From Acephala macrosclerotiorum (Eukaryota > Ascomycota > Leotiomycetes > Helotiales > Mollisiaceae), in NCBI GenBank assembly GCA_014904845.1, contig MU119204.1, forward strand, positions 62,001 through 126,000: a stretch of DNA of 64,000 bases, given 5' to 3'. Numbering within the stretch: position 1 is the stretch's first letter; each line of letters starts with the position of its first letter. The translations under genes were made by a program, and so were the position numbers. The notes below the pieces were generated by a model. It was given only the letters and a program-made list of their open reading frames with translations, searched no databases and had not been told where the DNA came from. Below, piece after piece: positions 11,046 to 21,954 of the stretch.

Positions 11046-14000
11046 TCATCGCGCATTTAATGATGCCACTGACGGATATCTCAGATCGCTATTCTCCTCG
11101 AGAAACTCCATCCACGATTTCAGAAACTTCGAGCCTCTGATCACACATTTCTTGTCAGCGTACCGTCTCAGTCGTTCATCAGTGCAAGAGATGCCCCAAA
11201 AAAATGGTCTAAACTCACTGTAGCGTCTCAGAATCACCAATCACGGTCAGTGAACGTTTAGGCCGAGTCATAGCGACCTGTTTTGTAGATTCAGCTCTAT
11301 TCTTAGCTCAGCGTTGTGTTTGAAGAGGAAAACCTACGTTTAGTCTGCGTTTCTCGCCCAAAAATCCGACTTCCTTCTCCGAGTTGCTCCTCACGAGACT
11401 CACGATGACAGCTTCCTTTTCGCGTCCTTGGAAGCCATCTACAGACCCTAATTCGATGCCGGGAAAAGCCTCCTTCATTGAACGTGACATAAGTGCAAGC
11501 TGCATATATGTTAGCATAGAGTCGTGCCACTTTTAGACAGTGCATAAATGCAACATAAAGTACTATGTTAATCCCCAAATACATTTAAGCGTCTAATTGA
11601 TGAGGACGAATGGACTTCCAAATGTCCTCGGCGCCTAGAGACATTGAGAGGAGGTGCAGATATGCGTTTCTTGAACAATTCCAGAGGAATCCGGAAAGCT
11701 TTCACGAGCTGTGCCTTTCGTCTTCAAGCTGAAGCGATGGTGGCTATCCAGATATATTGTTCTGCAAGCATTGGCATTATACAGTTTTCGCATGGCTTGG
11801 ACCGCTTGTTGAGAGGGACCTAGGTATGCTATCATTGGAGCGACCTCTCATCCGGAGTCTCTTCTAGGTGCCTTTGCGAACCACCAATGCCGTGTCGTAG
11901 TGAAGACGATGCTTCGAATGAGCCGCCTTGAAAAAAAAACTTTGAGAGCTGCAGAACTGAGAAATTCAAGAAATTTCCGAGATCGTTCGTCCCAAGACTC
12001 AATCAGGCTTCGGATATTGACTTCCCGCCTTGAGTTTTGGGTTAAGAGGTTGTTTTGGGACCGCGCATCGTGACGACCTTCCAGAAAGGAACGGAAATTT
12101 ATGCTCTTCGGTTGATCAACTTCATGGATGGGCTGGTGTGGTTGATCAGCTGAAGAGGCGGAGTCGTCTCCAAGCAGTTGGGCTGCACCGTCTAAATGAA
12201 TCGGAGCCGGTGTTCCAGGTCTCGTCAATGCCGTATTGAAGGACCATCATCAGATTGGTTCCATGTCGAGTCCAGTGGCAGTGTTGCACCCCCGGTTCAC
12301 AACAAGAGCTGCGAGTGTCCTCCACTTTTGGGAACACGAGTCTATACCCAACACTCAAGGGGCAACCTATTTGAATGTCCTGGTCTTCTTAGGACACCAG
12401 CCAAACCCTTTAATCGACTCGAATATGCTCATGACCAATATTGCAGCCTGTAAGGCATTATAGGAAAGTTGGATCTTACCTGCGCGTTATAAGGTGTAAT
12501 AACAGCAATATCCTCTGGCTTGACACCAGCGTTTACCAAATTTTGGACATGCTGTTTCACCAGAGCAGCCTCCATTTCATTGCTCTTGCTCTCACTCATC
12601 ATACCTTTTCCAGCCTTAACCTCTTCGTCTTCGCTCTTTTCAGGAAAGTCTCCGCCTTGGGTATCGAAGAAGATTAATGGCTCGATGGTATCCTCGGTCT
12701 CTTCGACTTCGTATGGCAGGTCCTTCAATAGTCTTGCTTTGACAGCTTCGGCTGCAACTAGTTTCGATTCGTACAGCTGGTCGGAAGGAAATCTCATGAT
12801 CTTCTCATGCATTCGGTACTGCGTCGTCAGCATTCTCTTGATGTCAGGTCCATGAAGCTTGAGTAGTCTGTCGAACAGCGTCGTCTCGAGCGTTATCCCC
12901 TTGATCACACTCTCCGCACCCTTGATCTTGGCCTTGGTCGTCTTTGAATTTAGCGACTTGATCGTCGGTGGCAACTGAAGATGATCACCAGCAAGAACAA
13001 CCTTGCTTGCTCTCAGCAAGGGAACCCAGCATTGTGCTTCTAGAGCTTGCGAAGCTTCATCAATAATGACAACGTCGAACGCTGAATCTTTGAGCTGAAA
13101 ACCGCCTGCGCCGTGCAGTGTGGCTAAGACGACTTTGCTTCCTCGGATCAGCGTGCCAATGCATTTCTTTTCCCGTTCTCTGAATTCTTTTCGCAGTTCC
13201 TTGAGGTCGCCGTAGATTGCTTTTCGTTCTCGACCGCTCTTCGTCTTGCGGATGGAGGCTTGCTTCATGTCCATTTCTTTCCTGACATCTTTGACAATAG
13301 CAGCGGCATCTGAGGTCTGAGTAAGGACGTCTAGGGAGTGATTGACGACTGAAGGAAGGAGCCGGGCTGGATGACCAAGTCGGACAATAGGGATCTTGTG
13401 GGGCGCAAGACGTTCGACTATATTGTCTACTGAGATATTTGATGGGCCGCATACTAGGACTCTCAGGTTCTGCTTGAGCATCTGGAGGATCAACTCAATG
13501 AGTGTATGGGTCTTGCCAGTCTGTAAGTCGAGTTAGTATAATCTGAACGACAATAGAAAGCCTTCATAGGTTGATCAATACGACATGAATACTTACCCCA
13601 GGTGGTCCATGGATGAGGGCTACCTCTCTCGACGCCAAAGCGAACTTGATAGAATCCTTCTGACTATCGTTCAGACTTGGATCAATCCATTCAATCTTCT
13701 CATCCAAGTCACCAACCGGTGACGGACTGGAAAGACCGAATAGTGTCCTCAGGAAACTCGAATACTCATCCTCCTTCATCTTTTGCATCTTCGTCATTGT
13801 CTGATTCATCCTACTCCTAATTAGCTCACAGTTTTAGTGCTTCGAAAGACCATAAAACCCACCTCTTATAAGTAACATCATTAGCCAACTTGCAAACCCA
13901 TAACCTCTTTGACCCCGTGACGCCATCATCTTCCTCATTGTCGAGCGCAACCCACATACCAGTCTTCTGGACTCGGGTGACGACACCTCTGCTGCCTTTT

Positions 14001-14545
14001 GCTTCGAGATCCTTGACCTCTCTTTTCTTTGCGCTGCCAGCTGGTTGCTCACTGACAAGAACGATGTCGCCAGTTCTGATACCTATGACTCAAGTCATTA
14101 GCTCTGAATCCACTATGCAGAATCAACAAAAAGAGTGCAAGGCAGGAGGGAATACTTCTTTCCAAAGCCTGATAGAACAGAATTTGACGTAAAGCAACAA
14201 TAAGGCCCCACGATCTAAATGTCGAAACTCCAATCTGACAAACGCGCAAGAAAACTCACCATGCTCCCCCAACTCACCCTCCCCTTCTCCATCCTTTCCT
14301 TTTCCACCCTTACTAACAGCACTATCCAACCCCAACTCCACCACCGTCTTCCCACCTAGCCCCGTCCTTAAACTCGTCAGCGTAAGATTCGTGATCGCGA
14401 GACCTGCGCGCGCTAGCGCTGTTGGTGTGCTGTTCGAGAGAAGTAGGTGCGTTTCTTCCAGTTCGGATTGGAGTTCTGAGTCCAGGAGGGCGAGTTGGGT
14501 TGTTGCGAAGGAGGGTATGTCTACTGGGGTGGTTTTGGGCGGCAT
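11046..14545 (-). CDS. HCS1: DNA helicase A / SMUBP2-type superfamily 1B helicase
   Basis: Seven exons: 14545-14260, 14082-13863, 13810-13597, 13520-12480, 11499-11338, 11277-11219, 11136-11046; all phases close and give 690 aa, against 683 in yeast Hcs1. Upf1-like helicase motifs appear in order. Motif I is GPPGTGKT, split by an intron after GPPG. Motif II is [11 protein letters not shown], then [38 protein letters not shown], and motif [14 protein letters not shown], which spans an exon junction. The N-terminal part (exons 1-2) has the SMUBP2-type beta-barrel wording ([12 protein letters not shown]). Family members are 5'-3' helicases found with DNA polymerase alpha or ribosomes. The ATG at 14545 (MPPKTTPVD) was preferred over an in-frame ATG at 14734, which would add a poorly conserved leader. 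Intron 4 (12479-11500) is 980 bp, about twenty times the local norm; see the separate entry. Confidence 0.9.
11635..12240 (-). pseudogene. Decayed protein-coding fragment inside HCS1 intron 4
   Basis: The intron 12479-11500 has a good donor (GTAAGA) and a perfect branch site and acceptor (GCTAAC...ATGCAG), but its 980 bp carries protein-like sequence on the same strand as HCS1. From 12240 to about 11938 an open segment reads [20 protein letters not shown], later [20 protein letters not shown]. It breaks at a nine-base A/T homopolymer (11931-11939). A second frame from 11835 reads [20 protein letters not shown], then ACRTIYL, and ends at 11635. RTIYL resembles the RNP2 strand of an RRM domain, and the layout recalls fungal RNA-binding proteins of the Nrd1 type; that identity is a guess. 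Frame breaks and the lack of splice partners point to a duplicated, inactive fragment. Confidence 0.55.
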
Positions 14546-15040
14546 TTTGAAGGGTGTGGTGGTTGTGAAAAAGGCTGTTGTGGATGGTGATGTTGTTTGG
14601 TGGGGAGGTTGATGTGACGAGACGAGACGAGGTGATGAGGTTGGCGATATCTCACAATGTGCCAAATGTTCAGGGACATCCGAAATTGTGTTTTGGTTTA
14701 TCGATTGTGGGGTGAGTAGTTCGACAATTATCAATTGTCAAAAATTTGAGCTTCAAGCCTGTTGTTGAAATTCCTAGGCCAATTTTGCCCATGTCCAGAT
14801 TTTCAACTTTTATGTATTCATTCTCGTTTCCCTAGGGAAAACATATGTGCGTTCAAGCTGATCATATGCTCCGCTCCCAATCCATCAGCAATATAACGCC
14901 CGCTATATGCTTAAGCCTATAAACCATCCTATGCAGCATTATACAACCCCACCAACTCCTCCCAACTCCTTGCAACCATTATATCAAATCCTCTCCATCC
15001 ATTCCACAATTCCCTCCACCTCCATCCATCCCCTCTGCTA
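14546..15040. other. Intergenic region, HCS1 promoter and DUF202-gene 3' end
   Basis: About 500 bp between two minus-strand genes. The first 190 bp stays open in the HCS1 frame. The remainder, 14900-15040, is pyrimidine-rich with no coding signal. Confidence 0.5.
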
Positions 15041-16114
15041 TCACCTCTTCTCAAATTGTCCTGGTTCAACCACAATAACAATCACCAAACTTGTAATACT
15101 CAACGCAAACGTAATCGCCGCCACAAGCGCAATACTCCCCCGAGACGCTGGAAACTTCCCCCTAATAATCCAATGCTGACTCTCAAAGTACCGATGAAAG
15201 CCCACTCCCAACATGACAATAGATATACCCAAGAATGTTGCTCCGAGGGGTTTGCCCATTTGACGGAGGTGTTTGTATGGGTCTCCGGTCTCGCCAGCAG
15301 AGGCGGCGGTATTGAGGCGGAAGAGTTGGGTGATTGCTATGCCGATAGAGGCGAAGGCTAGGGAGGTGCGGAGCCAGGCTAGGAATGTACGTTCTGTTTG
15401 TATCTCTTATCAGCATTTATACCTCCTAAATCCAAACAGGACATTGAGACAAGCATGAGCAAGACAGAAGGGAAGAGAGGACGAACCCAAAGCTAAATGA
15501 TCCCTAGCAACACTCCCCTTATTCTCCAACTCTAAACTCCCATAATCACTCAATAACCTCGCCCACCAACTCTCATGCTCATCATGCTCTCCCTCTCCAG
15601 CCTGCTGACTCGAATCATGTGTCTTTCCTCTCCTTCGAATCGAAGTCGTACTCGGGTTATTTCTCAAATTTGGTTTCCTCCCATTATTCTGGCTCGGAGC
15701 CTGCACTGTACTCTGATAATTCATCGTATTCCCATTGTGATCTCCCTGCCGCCTCGAAAGAACATGCGTCTCCTCATCCGCACTACTCTCTGCCGTATCA
15801 CTCTCGTTCCTATCCTTCCTCAGTGCATCCGTTCTCGAATCCATCTTCGGCCTCAAATTCGAATTATCGGGTCCAGATAGCGGATTGTCAGAATGTTGTG
15901 CACCCTGTTCTCGATCCTGTTCAAGCTTCCTCTTCCTCGCCGTCTCGAAGATCTCATCTAATCGCTCCTGTCTACTAAATTTCCTCTGTCTCTCCGATCC
16001 TGAGCCTGGAGATGTGGTACCACTAGTATCCCTCACCCTGGCGGAATTCGCAGGCGTAGCAATCAGGTCCTGACTCGGGATCGTACTCTTTTGTGGCTTG
16101 GGAGAAGTCGCCAT
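15041..16114 (-). CDS. DUF202-domain membrane protein with long N-terminal disordered region
   Basis: Exon 1 is 16114-15487 and exon 2 is 15393-15041; the intron (donor GTTCGT, acceptor ACAG) is phase 1 and the protein is 326 aa. The first 200 residues are polar and low-complexity, rich in Ser, Arg, Asp and Asn. The last 120 residues are the DUF202 domain: the signature ERTFLAWLRTSLAFASIGIA, a loop, TM2 at GATFLGISIVMLGVGFHRY, and TM3 at IALVAAITFALSITSLVIVI near the C-terminus. DUF202 occurs in bacterial YidH and in vacuolar transporter chaperone (Vtc1-type) proteins. Here no SPX or VTC domain is present, so a Vtc role is not implied. Probably an endomembrane or vacuolar protein. Confidence 0.8.
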
Positions 16115-17471
16115 CTTCAAATACCTGTCTCTCTCACAAATCTCCCAGCCAACAAGGATGATTCGCCAAGCCTCCAATGCCTAAAACAAAAGCAGGCAGA
16201 TGAAAGTGAGCTGTTAACAGCCCCCCAAAAAAGAGCTGGTAATCGGAAGAAGATTGAGTAATTTGAAGATCACAAGATGTGATTGATGCAAGCAGGAAGC
16301 TTGCGGGCGATAATAGTGCATGAGTTGCCGAGGGCAGGCGTCAGAAAAATGCGGGACGGCGGACGGGAACGAACATGGTGGGGTAGGTAGCTTTTTCCAG
16401 GCTTTTGCCTCGTGGAATCAGATGAAAGGACCTCTTGTGCTACATCATCTTATGTTGAGAATAGAAGGATTCATTATCAATGTCCCTCAAATTGTCGTAC
16501 ATTGGCTCATTCTATCCATGGTCTCAAAATCATCAGAATGGAGTTCACCAGACTCGCCTGAAGGTATGTCATCATTGTCACAAATCAACAGGTGTTCTTT
16601 TGCACGTTCCCTCATCATTTCAAAGTATTATGTACAGGAGTCGAATTGAATTAAAGTAAATTCAAATCGCTATGCTCGCGTCGCAAATATCACAAGGGGA
16701 AGAGAAAAGGTATTTGGTACTACAGAAGTCGGGAGAAAAAGCAGAAGGTTTCTTGGGTGCAACAGATCGAACGTCTTTTTCCTTTCCTTTCCACTACAAC
16801 TACTGAATCGATACAGACTATAAGGATCCACATCCTGTAGCCCAGCTGCAGGCAATCCGTATTTTCCATGCTTGGTTTGCATCCAGAGATCCGAAAGCAA
16901 AACGCCAAATACGTATGCAAGTTCTGCCAGCGGCTTTTGAAAGGCCGTAGGAATGAGAGACACCACCAAGGATTTTTACCGCCGGGACATCCTCCGATAA
17001 CATAGGATATGTTTGGAATAGCAAAGCAAAGCTAACCAACGGTACTGTATTCGATCGAAGGAATCCGGCCCTCCGCCGAAAGAACGATTCATCTGCTGCA
17101 GAACACCCCATGCCTTCTTAAAAGCATCATGAATTGACCCCAACTATCCACAACCAGAGGCACCATCTTGTGCGGCACGCGCCCACCCATCCAGCATACA
17201 ATTGATTCAACAAACATTAACGACATGGAAGACAAAAGGAGAGAAGAGGTTCGAAGACGTCGAGGAACCAGAAGGCGAGAGAGGGTGTCCATTTCGGGGT
17301 AATTAATATCGACAATCGTTCCGACATTGCGAGAAGACGAGGGACAGATGTCGGATGAGAGCTTCGAAGGTAAGAGGAAAGTACCGATCATGACTCGCAT
17401 TCATTTCGACGCGCGAGCGGTAAATGTATGCACTAAAAGAAGACGTCAAGGAAAGTACAAGCATCGAACTT
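16115..17471. other. Intergenic region
   Basis: 1.35 kb between the DUF202 gene start and the SUN-gene stop. Short ORFs only, none recognisable. The segment next to the SUN stop probably holds its 3' UTR. Confidence 0.5.
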
Positions 17472-18872
17472 CTATGAGAAGACGACAAGCGCTGTACCGG
17501 TAACCGAGACCTTTCTTGGATTAGTATCATTTATGAAGGTGGTGGATATCAGACTTACAGTGCATCCTGTTGATGACTCAACGCCATTATTATAGTACTT
17601 CCCGTTCGTGTATTCACAGTCGCCGCTAACACCACCAGTAATCTTGATGTTGAAGTCGAGGACGCCATCGGGGTTTGTTGGAGAGTTTTGGAAGAGCGAG
17701 ATGAAGGTTTCACCTGCAATGCTCTTTCCAAGTCCCATGTTGACAGGAGCCCAGTTGCCCATGTTTGATCCGGCGCTTCCCCATTGGCAGGCGTCCGAAA
17801 CAGCGGTGCCTAAAGGATTGATGTAGTATTGGGCGGAGGTATAAGAACCCTCCCACATGTAGTAGGTGCTGGCATCTGGGTTGCAAAGGGGCTCGGTAGC
17901 TCCAGCGGGAACGTTCAAAGGAACAGTCTCTGACTCAGTACCAGGGTAATCAGTACGGCAGATAGCGACATTGGACGAGAGTGTGTTCTCAACATCGACG
18001 CCTCCGGCTCCCTCCTGGCAAAGAGTCGTGTAAGAAGTGCGAGAGAGCTCCAACTTTCCGTCGCTGTTGCAGTAGAGACCTCCAACGGATTGACCAGCGC
18101 TTCCTTGCGCAGTAGGCCATTGGGATTTCTGGTAACCAGCGGGGCAGGCATACGAGCAGAAGGAGTTGGCAGCACATGCATTGTCAGTGCCTGAAGTGGC
18201 AGTCTCGATGGTACTGATAACAGTGGCGGCGAGACCAGAGAAATCTGACACCAATTGAACACCAGTCCATCCTCCAAGTCCAAGCCAATCTGCAGCGACG
18301 GCACCATATGCGGATGGGAAGGTAGAGCAGTCAAGCTCGCCGCTTGGGAATTCAGCCGTGACACCGGTACCACTTAAAGAGCTAGAGCTTGATGAGGAGC
18401 TAGAGCTGGTGGTAGAGGTAGTTTCTGTCTCGGCTGCGGCGGTTGTGCTCGTAGTTGGGGTGGGTGTAGGAGTCGAGGTGGTAGATGTTGTTGGTGCGAC
18501 GTAGGTTGAGGTAGGAGTGGTGCTGGTGCTGACCTTCGACTCCAGGAATTCAGCGGCTTTGGATGAGGAGCTGGTGATGCTGCTTGCCGAAGTCGACGAG
18601 GTGGAGGTAGACGAAGACTGGACAGTAGAGATCGTATCGCCAACCAAGACGTATATGCCCTCCGCAAGACCCGCCTCGACCTCATCCCACGGGATAAGTT
18701 TACCACCAAGCTCGAACACCGTTACGACAGGACCTGGGACAGTGGTAGTAGTAACCGCGTCACGACGATCAATTGGAGATCCGTGTCTAGCAGGGTGACG
18801 ATGGATATGGTTGTGCGGCTGCGCAACTGCGAGAACAGCGCCGCCGAGGAGCACAACTTGGGAGAGCTTCAT
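17472..18872 (-). CDS. SUN-family secreted cell-wall protein (GH132, Sim1/Sun4-like)
   Basis: Exon 1 is 18872-17559 and exon 2 is 17510-17472; the 48-bp intron (GTAAGT...AAG) leaves 450 aa. Residues 1-18 form a clear signal peptide (MKLSQVVLLGGAVLAVAQ), followed by a His/Arg-rich stretch with a likely Kex2-type site (DRRD). Residues 90-185 are a Ser/Thr/Pro linker expected to be O-mannosylated. The remaining 260 residues are the SUN domain, with Cys-rich phrases such as NSFCSYACPAGYQKSQWP and SGDCEYTNGKYYNNGVESS. SUN proteins act in septum and wall remodelling and are classed as beta-1,3-glucan-active GH132. The intron is a multiple of three and stop-free, so its retention would add 16 residues before the last 12. 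The upstream region is long (over 1 kb without a gene), as often seen for highly expressed wall genes. Confidence 0.88.
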   Translation of the reverse strand: MKLSQVVLLGGAVLAVAQPHNHIHRHPARHGSPIDRRDAVTTTTVPGPVVTVFELGGKLIPWDEVEAGLAEGIYVLVGDTISTVQSSSTSTSSTSASSITSSSSKAAEFLESKVSTSTTPTSTYVAPTTSTTSTPTPTPTTSTTAAAETETTSTTSSSSSSSSSSLSGTGVTAEFPSGELDCSTFPSAYGAVAADWLGLGGWTGVQLVSDFSGLAATVISTIETATSGTDNACAANSFCSYACPAGYQKSQWPTAQGSAGQSVGGLYCNSDGKLELSRTSYTTLCQEGAGGVDVENTLSSNVAICRTDYPGTESETVPLNVPAGATEPLCNPDASTYYMWEGSYTSAQYYINPLGTAVSDACQWGSAGSNMGNWAPVNMGLGKSIAGETFISLFQNSPTNPDGVLDFNIKITGGVSGDCEYTNGKYYNNGVESSTGCTVSLISTTFINDTNPRKVSVTGTALVVFS

Positions 18873-20967
18873 TGTGAAGAAGCGAATTCGTGATGTATGT
18901 ACTTCAAGACTAATATTGCCTCTCGGAGACTCTCAGACGATTAATCTCGCCTGTATTGGTAAACGAATGTATTCTGTATTCGCAGGCCGTGAAAGTTGTT
19001 CGTCGCGGTCGAGGATCTGTAGACGAAGAGAGTTAGCAAGCCAGTCTGAATTATCGCGACTTTGTCGACTCTCAATCCGCGCAATTCGCTTCAATTGATA
19101 TCCGACCCGCGGCGAGCGAAGTGAAGCCATGTGAACGCGACTGAGCATGTTGTGATAGAGAGGGAGCAAACGTACATTGACTTGCGACCGGACACCTTTC
19201 GAAAGGATCAGGGCTGCTCGACGATGGCTTGACAGAGATTTTGTAGGTAATTGAGGGGTGGGAGTGGGAATTCGTGTGGATCTGCTGCTTTGACGTCGTT
19301 GATGGCGCTGTTCCAAAGGAATGTGGTAGAGAGACGAACTCTCAGAGTTGGAGGGAATGCTGGTAGGAAAGAAGAAAAGGGTTCAAGAGATGGGGTTCAG
19401 ATCTTGATGAAATGGTCCACGGTGGATAGAACAAACGAGCGGAGGTGGAAACAGCGTCTGGGTCGGGTGGAGGAAAGAAAGGGTGAGAGAGATTGGAGCT
19501 CTCGGTTCTGGGCTGAATGGGGGATGGCGCCTCTTGATTCGTCGCGGGGCTAGGCCTTGGTTGGGTTTGGGCCAGGGTCAGGAAATACGATGGGTCCTGA
19601 TTCAACGACACTTGTTAAATCCCTGTCGAGCACCCAGGGAACAAGACCAAGGGAAAGCCACTCGAACCTCACCACGATAGAAATGGATGCAGATGGCAGC
19701 GGACGTGCGCGACCAGACCAGAATGCGAGTGCGTGTCTTGTGTCTTGTGCTTCTGTCTCTACGTCCTCTTTTCAAGCTATTTTGGTTGTGATGATAATGA
19801 TAACGTTAATGCTAATGTTAATGCTCCTACGGCATGGACCGCGGCGCCCACAGCCTGGGTGAGTGTTTCTTGGTTGTCCGTCTCCTCGCCTGGCATCTGT
19901 CGGAGGGGCAACACCAAGCCTGTTAAAAATACCTTGGGGTAAAAGGGGCTCTCGACTGTGAATGAGATGAGATGAACGAGGCGATGATCAGACGAACCGT
20001 GGTCAGTGACCGGTGTGCTTCTGTTTACTCGCAGAATTAGATGTCTGATGAATAGACACTGACTGTCGACTCAGACTGAGCAATGAATCCTCCAGCCTTT
20101 GAGCCTGCCAGTTGAGCTTGACTTTTCTTTTCCTGAACAAAGTCTGGAGAAATGCACGCTACACTGCTACACTGCTACACTGCTACACCGCCACAGTTGG
20201 TGAGCTCTGCTGCAAATGGCGTCCTTACCGCCAACTGGAAACACCTGGTTAGAACTCATTTCGCTTCAAGGCCAATCTCTCAGAAATTGCAAGCACGTAA
20301 CCACTCACTCCACTCAATGCCGACCGATGTGACTGGCTGCCGTCCGTCTGCGACGAGAGAAATCCTGAGTCCAGGCCGTCCCGGAGATCAGATGGTGATT
20401 AAAATGATGGGGTGCGCACGAACGGTGATGAATCGAGCAGAATCGAGCAGGAGCATGCGACCACGGAGACCTTGCAGCTCTCGCTGATGAAGCTATCGTG
20501 GCCTGTGGAGAGTTGACGTCGTCAGCAATCTGTGGTCGTCGTCTTTCTGGTCTAGTATATCCTCTTTATGGCCTGCCAGACCCTGGAGGGGTGGATAGTT
20601 GACGCCGCGGGGAAATTTGAAGGCGCTTCTTCTGCTGGTCGTCGTCGAGGTCTCCAGAAGTCGGGCCTGATGCCATGAACTCTCATCAAAGCAGTATTGA
20701 ATTTTGAGGTCTTCCAAGGCTCACTTGCTCTACAAACATCAAAATTCGCCCCCCTCCAAGAGCTCAGAGGATAAACCTGTATCATACAACGATTGGTAAA
20801 TATCCTCATTCCGTATCCTCACCGTTCCAGCTTCCAACAACACACAAGATTACAACCAACATCCACATCTTCAAATCTTGCTCTGACCCACTCACGGGCT
20901 CATCCGCCTCCCACCAAGCATCTTGCCCCTGACTAAAATCCAGGCACAGGTCTCCCATTCGTCGGGC
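18873..20967. other. Intergenic region upstream of the SUN gene
   Basis: About 2.1 kb with no supported gene. It contains pyrimidine/purine tracts next to the SUN ATG and a short tandem repeat at 20158-20189 (separate entry). ORFs of 60-127 codons are scattered on both strands without recognisable content. Confidence 0.5.
20158..20189. repeat. Tandem repeat, 8-bp unit x 4
   Basis: The unit GCTACACT occurs three times exactly and a fourth time with one change at the end (GCTACACC). It is intergenic, and no function is evident. Confidence 0.85.
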
Positions 20968-21389
20968 TTAAATTAATGCACATGCACTACTACGATGCAT
21001 CCGAAAATTATGCAAAACTTCATCAGGCACAATGATTTCATCGCTTGTTGTTGCATCGGTACCACCAAACAACTTTTCAGAAACCTGTTGCGAGGTTCTG
21101 GCTGAATTCCTGAGCGGTAACCAATGCAACCATAACCAAGAATGAAAATTCCATTCCTTCCAGACCGATCCAGCCAAAAGCACGTGGCTCGTATCTCACC
21201 TCCAACCTCAACATAGTAACCACCATCGTATCTCAAACTTTCTCCAGACGCTCCAGCTCTCAACACTCTCCCTAAAAATCCTTCTGCTAAGCCGTGTATT
21301 GGGAGGAACGCATATGGCCATAACGGACCCTTCAAAATCCCGAGTATCAAATGCTCGGATTTTCTACCCGTCCAGTCGTTTGGTACCAC
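20968..21389 (-). pseudogene. Unassigned ORF with protein-like content, possible gene relic
   Basis: A 138-codon open frame (21389-20973) opens with a GTG codon, not ATG, and has an in-frame TAG a few codons upstream. It reads like folded protein at first: VPNDWTGRKSEHLILGILKG, then FLPIHGLAEGFLGRVLRAG and SLRYDGGYYVEVGGEIRA. It then dissolves into unlikely sequence after about residue 75. No ATG or splice acceptor gives a convincing start. The GGYYVEVGG ending resembles C-termini of some oxidoreductases, but no family can be assigned. It may be a remnant of a degraded gene or a chance ORF. Confidence 0.25.
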
Positions 21390-21954
21390 GAAGTCGGTGT
21401 CCTACAGTACTGTACTATTCGTCTGATATTTCTCAACCCACACACAGCCCTATTCATGTTCCCAAAAAGTCGGTGAGAATGTGCACCTAACCCCTCTCCA
21501 ACCCCTCAGAACGATAACAAAACTCTAAATTGAAAACGCCAATTCAATATCAAATCGGGTCCTTGCATCTCAGGGTCCTGAACCAGCATAATGATTCTTT
21601 TGTCAATCGATACAACCTGCATTCCAAGCATTGGCACGAGAAAGGCAGGGGACACGTGGATGAGTGGTCGGGAAGTGAAATGTGATTGGTTGGGTAGGGA
21701 TGCTAGAGGAATGGAAAGATGGCGGGAGAAGGCAGGTAGAAGGATCGGGGACACGGAGATTGCGGGTTGTCGCAGGGCGACGTCAGCTTTTCTAGGGCTG
21801 AGATTGAGCTGCATAAGCCACCACGTGAGTCTTTCGGACGCAGGCTTCGAGGTCTGGAAAGAATGGAGTTATTCGCGGGGTAAGCGATGATGAAATGCGC
21901 GCTGAGTAATGCGATCGCTGCCAGTAATGAACTTTGGACATACATTGTAGGCTT

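Noticed and set aside
18370..18620. Ser/Thr repeat array in the SUN gene as a DNA repeat
   Set aside because: Normal low-complexity O-mannosylated linker of the family.
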